Positions 44,583 through 53,500 of a stretch of DNA of 62,868 nucleotides are shown piece after piece. Under the pieces are notes generated by a model. The model was given only the letters and a program-made list of their open reading frames with translations, searched no databases and had not been told where the DNA came from. The DNA is from Pseudanabaena sp. Salubria-1 (GTDB lineage: Bacteria > Cyanobacteriota > Cyanobacteriia > Pseudanabaenales > Pseudanabaenaceae): NCBI GenBank assembly GCA_023336205.1, contig JALQCR010000039.1:1-62868 (forward strand), in the 5' to 3' direction. The translations under genes were made by a program, and so were the position numbers. Numbering within the stretch: the first letter of the stretch is position 1; each line of letters opens with the position of its first letter.

Positions 44583-45323
44583 TTAACCACAACTACCACA
44601 GTCACCCGCACCACCACAATCTAGCCCTCCACAGTCTAACCCACTGCAATCCATTCCTGTTAAGCAGTCAGCATTGCCACAGCTTAAATCAGGACAACTT
44701 AGATTAGGACAACTTAAATTGGGACACTCAATCGCCTCGCAGGGATTTTCACAATCGCGATCGCTTCCACAATTGTTGGGAAATACATCAAGTCCATAGC
44801 CACAGTCAGAACAATCAATATAATCGCAGTTATTACAGTTATTACCTCCCCCACCAGAATTGTTGTTATTGTTGACTTGTCTTTGTTGATTACGTCCCCA
44901 TTGGGAGCCGCCAAGTTTCTGTTTACTTGATTTACCTGTATCTTCAGGATCTTCAGACACATCAGGATTTTCTGGATCGCCTGATTCAATGGCTGCGGTT
45001 GTGATGGGTAACCGACTAGCATAATACTGGCAACGCGCCTTAGATTTTTCTCTGCGTTTTTTTAAAATCTCATTAGCTTCTCGACATTCCTGAAATCGCC
45101 CCTTTGCATTGGCGATCGCCGTCAAGATCCCCTCTTCTGCAATCACCTGCTTAAAATATTGCGAACAGGACTCGCAGCCATACAATACGCGATGAGCGCA
45201 AGAAAACCCTTTATGGGGTGAAATAAATTTTTGATAGCCACTAATGGCGGTAACTGCCAAGCCCCGCGTTGCCCCGTTGATGATATTGGCGAGCGGGATT
45301 TTTACAGGGATTCTTGTCTGCAT
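44583..45323 (-). CDS. YidD-domain protein with Cys-rich repeat tail
   Basis: 246 aa. Residues about 10-90 match YidD: AVTAISGYQKFISPHKGFSC, then CESCSQYFKQVI. YidD normally has 70-90 residues and helps insert membrane proteins. The linker is Pro/Asp/Ser/Asn-rich. Residues about 165-246 have around twenty Cys in short units such as CPNLSCPNLSCPDLSC and DCSGLDCGGLDCGGAGDC. The tail could bind metal or cross-link in an oxidising compartment. No signal peptide is seen. The tail's role is unknown. Confidence 0.72.
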   Translation of the reverse strand: MQTRIPVKIPLANIINGATRGLAVTAISGYQKFISPHKGFSCAHRVLYGCESCSQYFKQVIAEEGILTAIANAKGRFQECREANEILKKRREKSKARCQYYASRLPITTAAIESGDPENPDVSEDPEDTGKSSKQKLGGSQWGRNQQRQVNNNNNSGGGGNNCNNCDYIDCSDCGYGLDVFPNNCGSDRDCENPCEAIECPNLSCPNLSCPDLSCGNADCLTGMDCSGLDCGGLDCGGAGDCGSCG

Positions 45324-45558
45324 TTGTCGCCATCATTTAGTTAATTTACCAGCTTGGATATGATACAAGAGCCTTTAGTCTAGCCTCCACAAATCTTAAT
45401 AATTCTTTCAAGAGCTTGATTTCCATATTCTCCAATACCATTCCAATTGAGATTTCATAGCGATCGCCTATCTCTTAAACCACATCAATGAAATGGAGTT
45501 AGTAGCGATCGCACTTCTTTGAAGAAATAGGGCGATGACTTACGAACGGTTGTTTATT

Positions 45559-46548
45559 TTAAGTTGATTGAATAACATTGCCAATCATCTGAGCAACTTT
45601 TCGCTCTGCCCAATAGCTTCCGTGAGCTTTACCACCATTAATGATGGGTAAAATTGGAACGAAGGTTAGAAAAGACTTCCCTAATACCTTGAATGGAGAA
45701 TATTTTCCAAACAGTCTTCCGATCCAACTACTTGGACTCATGACATCTTCAACACTGACAATATTTTGGTCTTTGGCTAAGTCTAAGAAGAGTGGAACAA
45801 CGCCCTTTAAAGGGTATGCAATTGGGTCGCCAGGATGAGCATAGTTTTTCCAAGGTAGAGGCTTTTTAAGCTTCTCCTGAAGTTTTTCCAGAAATTCCTT
45901 AAGTTTTGGAGTAAGGTTAAAGGAGTTTCCACCTTGAATGTTTATCAAGTTGAATAAAGCGATAGGAGAACCCATAGTATGAATACTCGCCAATGGAATG
46001 CCAAATTCTTTCTCTGAATCAGTTCCGACACCAAAAAATCCACGACGCATGTTCTCAATTAATTGACGTATCTGGGGAGTCACAGCATCTTCCTCCCAGC
46101 GAGAGGAAAATAAAATATCAAATAAAACGACAGTACCCCAGCTATGAGTTACAAGATGGAGACGATCACCTTCAGGCGGGTTCTTGAGTTGTTCGAGTGA
46201 TAGTCCAATTTGTTTAATAGCTTGCTCGGTAAGTTGTTCGACAATTGCTTTACTGACAGTTCGGCTGAGGTATAGAGCCGCATCGCCCACAAATGGCAGG
46301 AATTGAGTAGTCCGTAGGTCTTTAAACCAGAATTCTTCCCATTGGGGAGACAATTCCAATCCTTTAAGCAGAGTGTTAGTTGAATCCTGTCCAACATTGC
46401 CCCAATATAAAATGACAGGCTTTAAGGTTTGAGAGGAATCGTTAATAGAGGCTTTGATGTTCTGGAACATTGCATTAGCCTGTTTGTTATAAGCCGCTTC
46501 ATTGCGAACATTAACGCCATGAATAAATACAATATAATCTGTAGACAT
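45559..46548 (-). CDS. alpha/beta serine hydrolase
   Basis: 329 aa. Motif order matches the hydrolase at 29213-30163: DYIVFIHGVNVRNEAAYN; the nucleophile in VTHSWGTVVLFDILF (GxSxG replaced by THSWG); HTMGSPIALF; HPGDPIAYPLKGVV; and AHGSYW near the C-terminus as the likely catalytic His. Overall identity appears low. No signal peptide. Cytosolic esterase or lipase of unknown substrate. Monocistronic. Confidence 0.75.
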   Translation of the reverse strand: MSTDYIVFIHGVNVRNEAAYNKQANAMFQNIKASINDSSQTLKPVILYWGNVGQDSTNTLLKGLELSPQWEEFWFKDLRTTQFLPFVGDAALYLSRTVSKAIVEQLTEQAIKQIGLSLEQLKNPPEGDRLHLVTHSWGTVVLFDILFSSRWEEDAVTPQIRQLIENMRRGFFGVGTDSEKEFGIPLASIHTMGSPIALFNLINIQGGNSFNLTPKLKEFLEKLQEKLKKPLPWKNYAHPGDPIAYPLKGVVPLFLDLAKDQNIVSVEDVMSPSSWIGRLFGKYSPFKVLGKSFLTFVPILPIINGGKAHGSYWAERKVAQMIGNVIQST

Positions 46549-46844
46549 TTTGACCTCTCCTTAATAAATGCAAAGAATTTTGTAAGAGCGGAATTGTATA
46601 GGATTTAGTAGGACTTTCCACTTATGAACATAATTTCAAAAATTATTGTCATGTCCAGCGATCGCCTCTAATACCTCATACATTGCGCCAGATCCAAGTT
46701 TGCCCTAGAACACAATATTATTATCTACGATGCTGCTAAATAAACTGAAGCAGAAGTTGTGACTTTAAAAACTTTAGGAGCATTACGAAGTATAGCGATC
46801 TCCCACACCAACTAAAAAAGCACGCTTTGCGTGCTTTTTTTCAG
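46549..46844. other. intergenic region, possible decayed gene end
   Basis: 296 bp with no intact gene. A plus-strand frame near 46745-46815 reads EAEVVTLKTLGALRSIAISH then stop and may be a relic, but no parent gene is seen. A hairpin with AAAAAAGCACGC arms at 46814-46840 terminates the GUN4 gene. Confidence 0.4.
46814..46840 (-). terminator. terminator of the GUN4 gene
   Basis: AAAAAAGCACGC, loop TTT, complement with T-run, 5 bp beyond the stop. A standard intrinsic terminator. Confidence 0.8.
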
Positions 46845-47534
46845 TTACCAAGCAGGATGTGAAAAAATCGCCTGCATCGTTTTATTACCGCGCAATTGGT
46901 TAGAAAGCGGCAAATGTCCTCTCGGAGCATCAAGACTCCAAATAAACTCATTAGGATAGCGGGTAAAAGAGCCATCTTTTTTCCAACCAATCTTTAACCA
47001 AAATTTTTCCCAACCTTTGCCAAGACTGAGCCAAATTTTTCGCTGTACCGAAAAGCCAAACTTACCTTCGGAATAAACTAACCAAAGTTGATTAATCGTC
47101 TGTAAGTCACTTATGGGAATTGACTTTGCATCGGTAAAATATAGCCAACCTCGCGCTAAAGCCGCTGCACCAGCCGCCTCGCATAGTTTTTTGCTAGTAA
47201 CACGATCCGCTTCTTCAAAGTCTTGTTTCGCTAGCAAAACTTGAATTGGTTGATAGTCGATCTCCTTTTCAGATTTTAAAGTGACGACACCATTAGGGTA
47301 ATGAGTTTGGGCTATTTCAATCGCTCTAGGCAGAACGCTTTGCAATAAGGTTTGATGAATTTTGCCATCGATCATTGTCACGTCAGTATTAGCGGCTTTA
47401 CGGGCTTGAATAAATTCATCAAATACTTGTAAGCCCTCTTCTCCCAAAGTAGCTAATTCAGTGATCGCAGGTAATTGGTTTGCCTCTTTACCCGAAAACA
47501 ACTTATCTTTTAACGCAGTTAGTTTTGTATCCAT
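46845..47534 (-). CDS. gun4: GUN4 domain protein (Mg-chelatase regulator)
   Basis: 229 aa with the full cyanobacterial layout. An N-terminal helical bundle (1-80, LKDKLFSGKEANQLPAITEL) is followed by the GUN4 core with LLAKQDFEEADRVTSKKLCE, FGFSVQRKIWLSLG and RYPNEFIWSLDAPRGHLP. It binds protoporphyrin IX and Mg-protoporphyrin and stimulates Mg-chelatase ChlH in chlorophyll synthesis. Domain presence and usual length make this the functional Gun4 rather than a truncated paralogue. Confidence 0.9.
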   Translation of the reverse strand: MDTKLTALKDKLFSGKEANQLPAITELATLGEEGLQVFDEFIQARKAANTDVTMIDGKIHQTLLQSVLPRAIEIAQTHYPNGVVTLKSEKEIDYQPIQVLLAKQDFEEADRVTSKKLCEAAGAAALARGWLYFTDAKSIPISDLQTINQLWLVYSEGKFGFSVQRKIWLSLGKGWEKFWLKIGWKKDGSFTRYPNEFIWSLDAPRGHLPLSNQLRGNKTMQAIFSHPAW

Positions 47535-47599
47535 CAGAATCTTAAAAATCGCAAAAATCGCACCACTTTGAATTTACACCTTTAACTCGCCCAAAGACT

Positions 47600-47634
47600 T
47601 TAAAAAGCAGCACCCTATGGGTGCTGCTTTTTAA
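47600..47634. terminator. terminator of the GERP-repeat gene
   Basis: Near-perfect stem TAAAAAGCAGCACCC, loop TAT, complement with T-run, 13 bp beyond the 47647 stop on the minus strand. Confidence 0.75.
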
Positions 47635-47646
47635 AAGCGCAACTAA

Positions 47647-48213
47647 TTAGTCGATGTAACCCATCAGTCCTGCATTGTCGATCGCATTGGAGGCAACAGG
47701 TCTGGTCTCACCCATTTGGGAATAAGTTTCGTTAATCACCAATCCTGCCGAACCCACAGGACGCTCACCTGCGATATAAAACTTATCGACAATTACAAAG
47801 CCATCCTCAACTACAGGACGTTCGCCCGAAGAGAAAAATGTGCTAGTCACATGCACACCACTGTTCACAATCGGACGTTCGCCGCCCATAGTGGTGTAGG
47901 TGCTGCTAATTGCTAACTTGCTAGCCTCGATTGGACGCTCGCCTGAACTGTTGAAATATTCAACTGCACGAAAGCCGCCATCAACAATGGGGCGATCGCC
48001 ATAATGCTTAAGGGTTTCAGTCACAATTAATGAACCTTTTTGTTCGATTGATGCTGCGACGGGTTTAGATTCTTCCTTCACCGCCAAAGCTGAGATATCC
48101 ACTGTACCTGTTTTTGCAGTCGTTTCGCTGTCAGATTTGGCTTTAGTGGGACGAGAGGATTTTTCTTCTGGCTTAGCGCTTTCTGGCTTGGTGCCTTCGT
48201 TACTGGTACTCAT
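47647..48213 (-). CDS. GERP-repeat protein of unknown function
   Basis: 188 aa. The N-terminal 60 residues are Ser/Lys/Glu-rich and disordered. The rest is about six imperfect repeats of roughly 20 residues, each ending G(E/D)RPI/V, for example YFNSSGERPIEASKLAI and TFFSSGERPVVEDGFVI. Alternating hydrophobic residues between the GERP turns suggest a beta-solenoid or beta-hairpin array. No signal peptide. It is adjacent to the GUN4 gene on the same strand, but a terminator separates them. Not recognised beyond this. Confidence 0.7.
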   Translation of the reverse strand: MSTSNEGTKPESAKPEEKSSRPTKAKSDSETTAKTGTVDISALAVKEESKPVAASIEQKGSLIVTETLKHYGDRPIVDGGFRAVEYFNSSGERPIEASKLAISSTYTTMGGERPIVNSGVHVTSTFFSSGERPVVEDGFVIVDKFYIAGERPVGSAGLVINETYSQMGETRPVASNAIDNAGLMGYID

Positions 48214-48573
48214 GATTTACGTTCCTCAAAAATTTTATATTCAAGATATGCTCAAAAACTTTTAATTGGTAATGACGATTGCTGGTGCAATCATCGCGAT
48301 CATTAAAAAAACTTCTAAAGCTGTAGCCTTTCTAGTTAATTCTACAGAAAAAGTTAATACTCTAAATATTTTGATAAGTCTTTATGTCTAATTTGAAAAT
48401 ACATCTAAAACAAGCAGTTTGGACATTTAACTACATGAATCTCTTATTTACTGCCTTTATCTAAGATTTATTACATCTCAGAATATATCTTATAAAATAT
48501 TCTAATCTCATTAGAAAATCATAAAAAGCATCAAAAAGAATAATTATGTTGGCTTGAAGCCCCAGTTATTAAA
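48214..48573. other. intergenic region without a gene
   Basis: 360 AT-rich bases between two leftward genes. No hairpin, RNA gene or open frame of note. It must hold the promoter of the GERP-repeat gene. Confidence 0.5.
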
Positions 48574-49140
48574 TTAAAAATCAATATCGCGATAAATTTC
48601 AGCGATCGCTAGTTCAATATTTACTGACTCTAACGAAATTGACTGGTCTAAACTATCAAAATCGCTATACGTCCAAACATTCTCTTGTTTGCTATAGCGT
48701 TCCACAAAAACTTTGTTTTGACGAATTAATAGATATTCACAAAAACTAGGAATAGAACGATACATCCGAAACTTGTCCGTGCGATCGTATTCTTCCGTTG
48801 ATGGGGAAAGGACTTCCACGATCAACAAAGGATTTAACGCTTCATCTTTGCGATCGCCGTTTAGCTGTGGTTTACCATCAAAAATCATGGCATCAGCATA
48901 GACACCACAACGATAGTTGGGAAGCCATAGCCTCAGTTCGCTATTGAACACAGAGAATTGAGTGTCTCTCAAAATGAAGTGGAGAAAGGAAAAAATATTT
49001 CCCATAACCAAACTATGGTTAAGTGTCCCGCCAGTGATCGCAATAATTTCTCCATCATGGTACTCACATTTTTCCTCAGATGCTTCTGCGATCGCGCGAT
49101 ATTCATCGAGACTGTAGCGACGCTCAGTAGTGGCAATCAT
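48574..49140 (-). CDS. Uma2 family endonuclease (DUF820)
   Basis: 188 aa. PD-(D/E)XK-like fold: YSLDEYRAIAEASEEKCEYH (start), GVYADAMIFDG (Asp) and PLLIVEVLSPSTEEYDR (the E-x-V core, typical Uma2). ATG at 49140. The family is greatly expanded in cyanobacteria. Nuclease activity is predicted from the fold and its biological role is unknown. Confidence 0.88.
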   Translation of the reverse strand: MIATTERRYSLDEYRAIAEASEEKCEYHDGEIIAITGGTLNHSLVMGNIFSFLHFILRDTQFSVFNSELRLWLPNYRCGVYADAMIFDGKPQLNGDRKDEALNPLLIVEVLSPSTEEYDRTDKFRMYRSIPSFCEYLLIRQNKVFVERYSKQENVWTYSDFDSLDQSISLESVNIELAIAEIYRDIDF

Positions 49141-49179
49141 GGGGTTGTACTCTAACTTTCAAGACAACGTTTCTATTAT

Positions 49180-49306
49180 AAAGCCCAAAAAGGCAAAGCG
49201 CCCGCTACGCGGGCGCTTTGCCTTTTTGGGCTTTAGTCTTTATTCCGACAAGGTACTTAGCCAGCCCATTTTTTGTGGCGCGGCTTTGCCGCGCCACAAA
49301 AAATGG
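49180..49306. repeat. two long palindromes
   Basis: First 49180-49234 (25-bp arms, AAAGCCCAAAAAGGCAAAGC onward, loop CTACG). Second 49266-49306 (CCATTTTTTGTGGCGCGGC, loop TTT), adjacent to the stop of the gene ending at 49310. The second probably terminates that gene. The first lies upstream of Uma2 and is not at a 3' end. Confidence 0.7.
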
Positions 49307-49309
49307 TTT

Positions 49310-49813
49310 CTAGGGAGCAATATAACCTTGAATATTTTCAGGACGTAAGGGACGCATAATTTGGTTGGCGCGAACTATCTGATTATCTGTTCCTTGGACA
49401 ACGATGAGATATTTACCTTCATCTAGGCGATTGCGGAGAGGAACTGAATCGCTGCTAGTTGCCACGCCGACACCTCCGCCCACAAATATGCTCCCCATTG
49501 CGCCACCAAAAGCGCCTAACAAACCACCGATCACATGGTTGCCGATCGCACCAGCCCAAGAGAAAGTATGTAAATCAGTAACAAGGCTAAAGCCTATCCC
49601 CGCAAAGAAACCGAAGGGTACAAGCCAATATGACATTGTAAAAGCTTGTTTGCGACCTTGCACAAGTGGATCGATAAAGCCAAATTCTTCAGCACTTTTA
49701 TAACCCTTGCCAAGAATTGAAATTGCTTGCATCGGAAAATTAGCTGATTCTAGTCGCGTATAAACTTCTTCAGCCTTCATGCGATCGCTCCAAACACTAA
49801 CCAAATAGTTCAT
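49310..49813 (-). CDS. Gly-rich membrane protein, stress-protein-like
   Basis: 167 aa. It starts NYLVSVWSDRMKAEEVYTRLE, a ferredoxin-like signature seen in general-stress-17M-type proteins. A Gly/Ala-rich hydrophobic region follows (about 65-120, WAGAIGNHVIGGLLGAFGGA) that could form two membrane helices. A C-terminal Arg/Asp segment repeats the fold start (GKYLIVVQGTDNQIVRANQI). Probably an inner-membrane protein; function unknown. Confidence 0.7.
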   Translation of the reverse strand: MNYLVSVWSDRMKAEEVYTRLESANFPMQAISILGKGYKSAEEFGFIDPLVQGRKQAFTMSYWLVPFGFFAGIGFSLVTDLHTFSWAGAIGNHVIGGLLGAFGGAMGSIFVGGGVGVATSSDSVPLRNRLDEGKYLIVVQGTDNQIVRANQIMRPLRPENIQGYIAP

Positions 49814-49872
49814 ATATTAAAAAAACGAATAACTGCTAGCCAATATCGTATAGTGCAAAGCGAACTAAAAAA

Positions 49873-49898
49873 ATAAGCACACCCAAAGGGTGTGCCTA
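49873..49898. terminator. small hairpin
   Basis: AAGCACACCC/GGGTGTGCC with a 3-base loop. It lies in the gap upstream of the gene starting at 49813 and has no clear gene to terminate. Confidence 0.4.
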
Positions 49899-49950
49899 AT
49901 TTAGGTGATTTCTCGTAAAGAATCTCTCATTGTTTAGACATAAGTCGGAC

Positions 49951-50037
49951 TTACCCCCTTTAATTCCCCCTTGCAAAGGGGGAAGACCAGAAATCTTGTT
50001 CCCTCCCCTTTGCAAGGGGAGGGTTAGGGTGGGGTAA
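49951..50037. repeat. C/G-rich palindromic repeat
   Basis: Starts TTACCCCCTTTAATTCCCCC and ends AGGGTTAGGGTGGGGTAA, with two TTGCAAAGGGG/CCCCTTTGCAA-type units inside. This arrangement is a familiar dispersed repeat in many cyanobacterial genomes. The match is from memory, not a search. Confidence 0.6.
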
Positions 50038-50040
50038 ATT

Positions 50041-50448
50041 TTAGAGATTGGCAAGTTTTAAGATCTTTTGCCAATGAGCTTCAGATACAGGCACAACTGA
50101 CAAGCGGCTAATGCGAATTAGGTCAAAGCCCTCAAAATCAGGATCTTGTTTGATTTGAGCAAGGGTGACAGGCTGAGGCAGCGATCGCAATGCTTTGAGA
50201 TCGACCACAGCTCGTTTAGGATCATCTAATTTTGGGTCTACATAAGGCAATGTAATTACTTCAGCGATACCCATAGCTTGACGCTCTTCACCTGTGTGAT
50301 AGATCAGTGCTAAATCTTTAGGCTGCATTGTACGGATATGCTTGAGCGCCAAATTGTTATTCACGCCATCCCAAATTGTTTGGCGATCGCGCTCTAGATC
50401 GGCGTAAGAATAAACATGAGGTTCGCTTTTGAGTAACCAGTAAGCCAT
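50041..50448 (-). CDS. EVE domain protein
   Basis: 135 aa from Met at 50448. AYWLLKSEPHVYSYADLERD followed by WDGVNNNLALKHIRTMQ and GDxALIYHTG-like LALIYHTGEERQ are EVE/PUA-like signatures. EVE domains bind modified DNA or RNA bases. The N-terminus seven residues longer (50469) is less likely. A palindrome lies just upstream. Confidence 0.87.
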   Translation of the reverse strand: MAYWLLKSEPHVYSYADLERDRQTIWDGVNNNLALKHIRTMQPKDLALIYHTGEERQAMGIAEVITLPYVDPKLDDPKRAVVDLKALRSLPQPVTLAQIKQDPDFEGFDLIRISRLSVVPVSEAHWQKILKLANL

Positions 50449-50487
50449 TTTTAAAGACATTTGCAACAATCACAGTATACCGATCAC

Positions 50488-50537
50488 CAAGCCAAAAAGT
50501 AGGGGCAATTCATGAATTGCCCCTACTTTTTGGCTTG
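50488..50537. repeat. palindrome upstream of gltB
   Basis: Arms CAAGCCAAAAAGTAGGGGCA and complement around CATG. It lies between the divergent EVE and glutamate synthase genes, so it is not at a 3' end and is not a terminator of either. Confidence 0.65.
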
Positions 50538-50599
50538 GCATCACGATGAAAGTGTAGTCATCAGAACACAAGTAAAATCCTTGTAGCTTATAATCATTA

Positions 50600-53500
50600 A
50601 TGCCCCACAAGCAGCAAGTAAATCAGGCAATTTTTGTCGAAAGCTTTGCTTTGCGTTATATATTTTTTGATAGCAACGAAACTAATCCGATGGAAATGAG
50701 CCGCGTGAATACAAGTCAATCTAATAAGTCTGGAACTACTAATTTGATCCAAGGGCCCTATTGGCTAGTGGAAGAGCGTGATGCCTGTGGGGTGGGTTTT
50801 ATTGCTGACAAGGAAGGTCGTGCTAGTCATAAGATTATTAGCAATGCTCTGAAAGCTTTGACTTGTATGGAACATCGCGGAGGATGTAGTGCCGATCAAG
50901 ATTCGGGTGATGGCGCAGGTTTGATGACGGCAATTCCTTGGGCATTGTTACAAAAAGAATTTGCAGATTTGACCATCGATCCTGAGCATTCGGCGTTGGG
51001 GATGTTTTTCTTTCCACAAGACCGCGATCGCGCCGATAAATGTCGCGAAATCACCGAAAAAATTGCTAAAGAAGAAGGACTAAACCTGCTGCGATGGCGA
51101 ATTGTACCTGTGCAACCACAAGTATTAGGAGTACAAGCTAGAGAAAATCAACCTCATATCGAGCAAGCAATTTTTGCAGCAGATGCAGAACATCAAAAGC
51201 TTGAACAAATCGAAAGGGCAATTTACATAACTCGTCGTCGGATTAAACTCGAAGTCAAAAAGCTTGCGCCCGATCTCCCCAGTGATTTTTACGTTCCCTC
51301 TCTTTCTAACGCGACTGTAATTTATAAAGGGATGGTGCGATCGGCGATATTAGATGCTTTTTATGAAGATCTCCAAAATCCTGATTATGTCTCGCCCTAC
51401 GCGATCTATCACCGTCGTTTTAGCACCAATACTTTACCCAAATGGCCCCTTGCTCAGCCGATGCGATTCCTTGGTCACAATGGCGAGATTAATACTCTAC
51501 AAGGCAATACCAATTGGTTCCTGGCGCGTCAGGGAGATCTCGCGCATCCTAATTGGGTAGATGCAACTGGCGATCGCCTCAAAGATTTATTGCCAATTCT
51601 CAAGCCCAATGAAAGCGATTCAGCAACCCTCGATCATGTTTTTGAATTGCTAATTGAGACAGGGCATAGTCCGCTAGAAGCGATGATGATCCTTGTGCCA
51701 GAAGCCTATGAGAACCAACCAGATTTAAGCGATCGCCAAGCAATTGTTGATTTCTATGAATACTACAGTGGCATACAAGAAGCATGGGATGGGCCCGCGC
51801 TATTAGCGTTCAGCGATGGCAAAATTGTCGGTGCTGCGCTTGATCGCAACGGATTGCGTCCTGCTCGGTACATGATTACCAAAGACGGTATGGTGATCGT
51901 TAGTTCTGAGGCAGGAACCGTAGATATACCTGAAACAGAAATTATCGAAAAAGGTCGCCTTGGACCTGGGCAAACCATAGCTGTTGACTTACAAACCCAT
52001 GAAGTTCTACACAACTGGGAAATTAAGGAACGGGTTGCTAAAGCTCATCCTTATGGCGAATGGATTAAGCAATATCGTAAGAATCTAGAAGTCAAGCCTT
52101 TTGCGGAAGCGCCAACGCTCGATGAGCAGAAAGTTCTCACCTATCAAACCGCGTTCGGTTACACCCTCGAAGATGTGGAAATGGTGATCGAAGCAATGGC
52201 TCAAGATGCGAAAGAGCCAGTATTTTGTATGGGAGATGATGCGCCACTTGCCTTTTTGTCTCAGCGCCCACATCTTCTCTACGATTACTTCAAGCAACGC
52301 TTTGCACAGGTGACAAATCCGCCAATTGATCCTCTGCGTGAGGGAACGGTGATGTCTTTATCGATGTTTTTGGGAGAAAGAGCAAATTTACTTCTCGCTA
52401 CTCCTGAAGCAGCCCATCAGATTAAGATCAAAAGTCCCGTAATCAATGAGTCCGAACTTGAGGAGATGCAATCTTTAGGTTTTGCTTCCACAAAATTGGA
52501 TATGTTGTTCCCGATCGCATCAGGATCTGACGGGCTAAAAGATGCGATCGCCAAGCTCAGCGACTCGGCTGTAGCAGCAGTTCGCAATGGCGCAAAACTG
52601 TTGATTTTAAGCGATCGACTACTTAAAGCCGATAATGCCTACATTCCCCCTTTGTTAGCCGTGGGCGCAGTCCATCACCGCCTCTGTGCTGAAGGGATTC
52701 GCATGAAGGCTTCAATTGTTGTGGAAACGGCGCAATGCTGGAGTACCCATCATTTTGCTTGCTTGATCGGCTATGGAGCCAGTGCTATTTGTCCTTACCT
52801 CGCCTTTGAAACTACGCGCCATTGGTGGGGTAAAGCGAAGACCCAAATGCAGATGCAGCAGGGCAAAATCAAGTCTCTCACAATTGCTCAAGTTCAAGAT
52901 AGCTATCGTAAAGCAGTTGAAGGTGGCTTATTAAAGATTCTCTCGAAGATGGGAATTTCGCTACTGTCTAGCTATAGCGGCGCACAAATTTTTGAAGCGA
53001 TCGGCATTGGTTCAGAAGTAATTGCCAATTGCTTTAAAGGAACAGTTTCTCGCGTTGGTGGTGTCAACTTCGCTGATATTGCTTCCGAATTACTCAGCTT
53101 CCATTCTCAAGCTTTTCCTGAGTTGCAAATCAAGAAGCTGGAAAATTATGGCTTTGTGCAGTATCGCCCCACAGGGGAATACCACATGAATAGCCCTGAA
53201 ATGGCAAAGGCTTTGCATAAAGCAGTGGCGGGTGATGGCTATGACCATTACGAAGTCTATCGCACTCAATTGCAAAATCGCACGCCAACGGCGCTGCGTG
53301 ATTTACTCGAATTTAAGAGCGATCGCCCTAGTATTCCGATAGAAGAAGTAGAAGATGTCTCGAAAATTCTTAAACGCTTCTGTACAGGAGCCATGTCCCT
53401 CGGAGCATTGAGTCGAGAAGCCCATGAAGTCCTTGCGATCGCTATGAATCGGGTTGGCGGCAAATCAAATTGTGGTGAAGGCGGCGAAGATCCCATTCGC

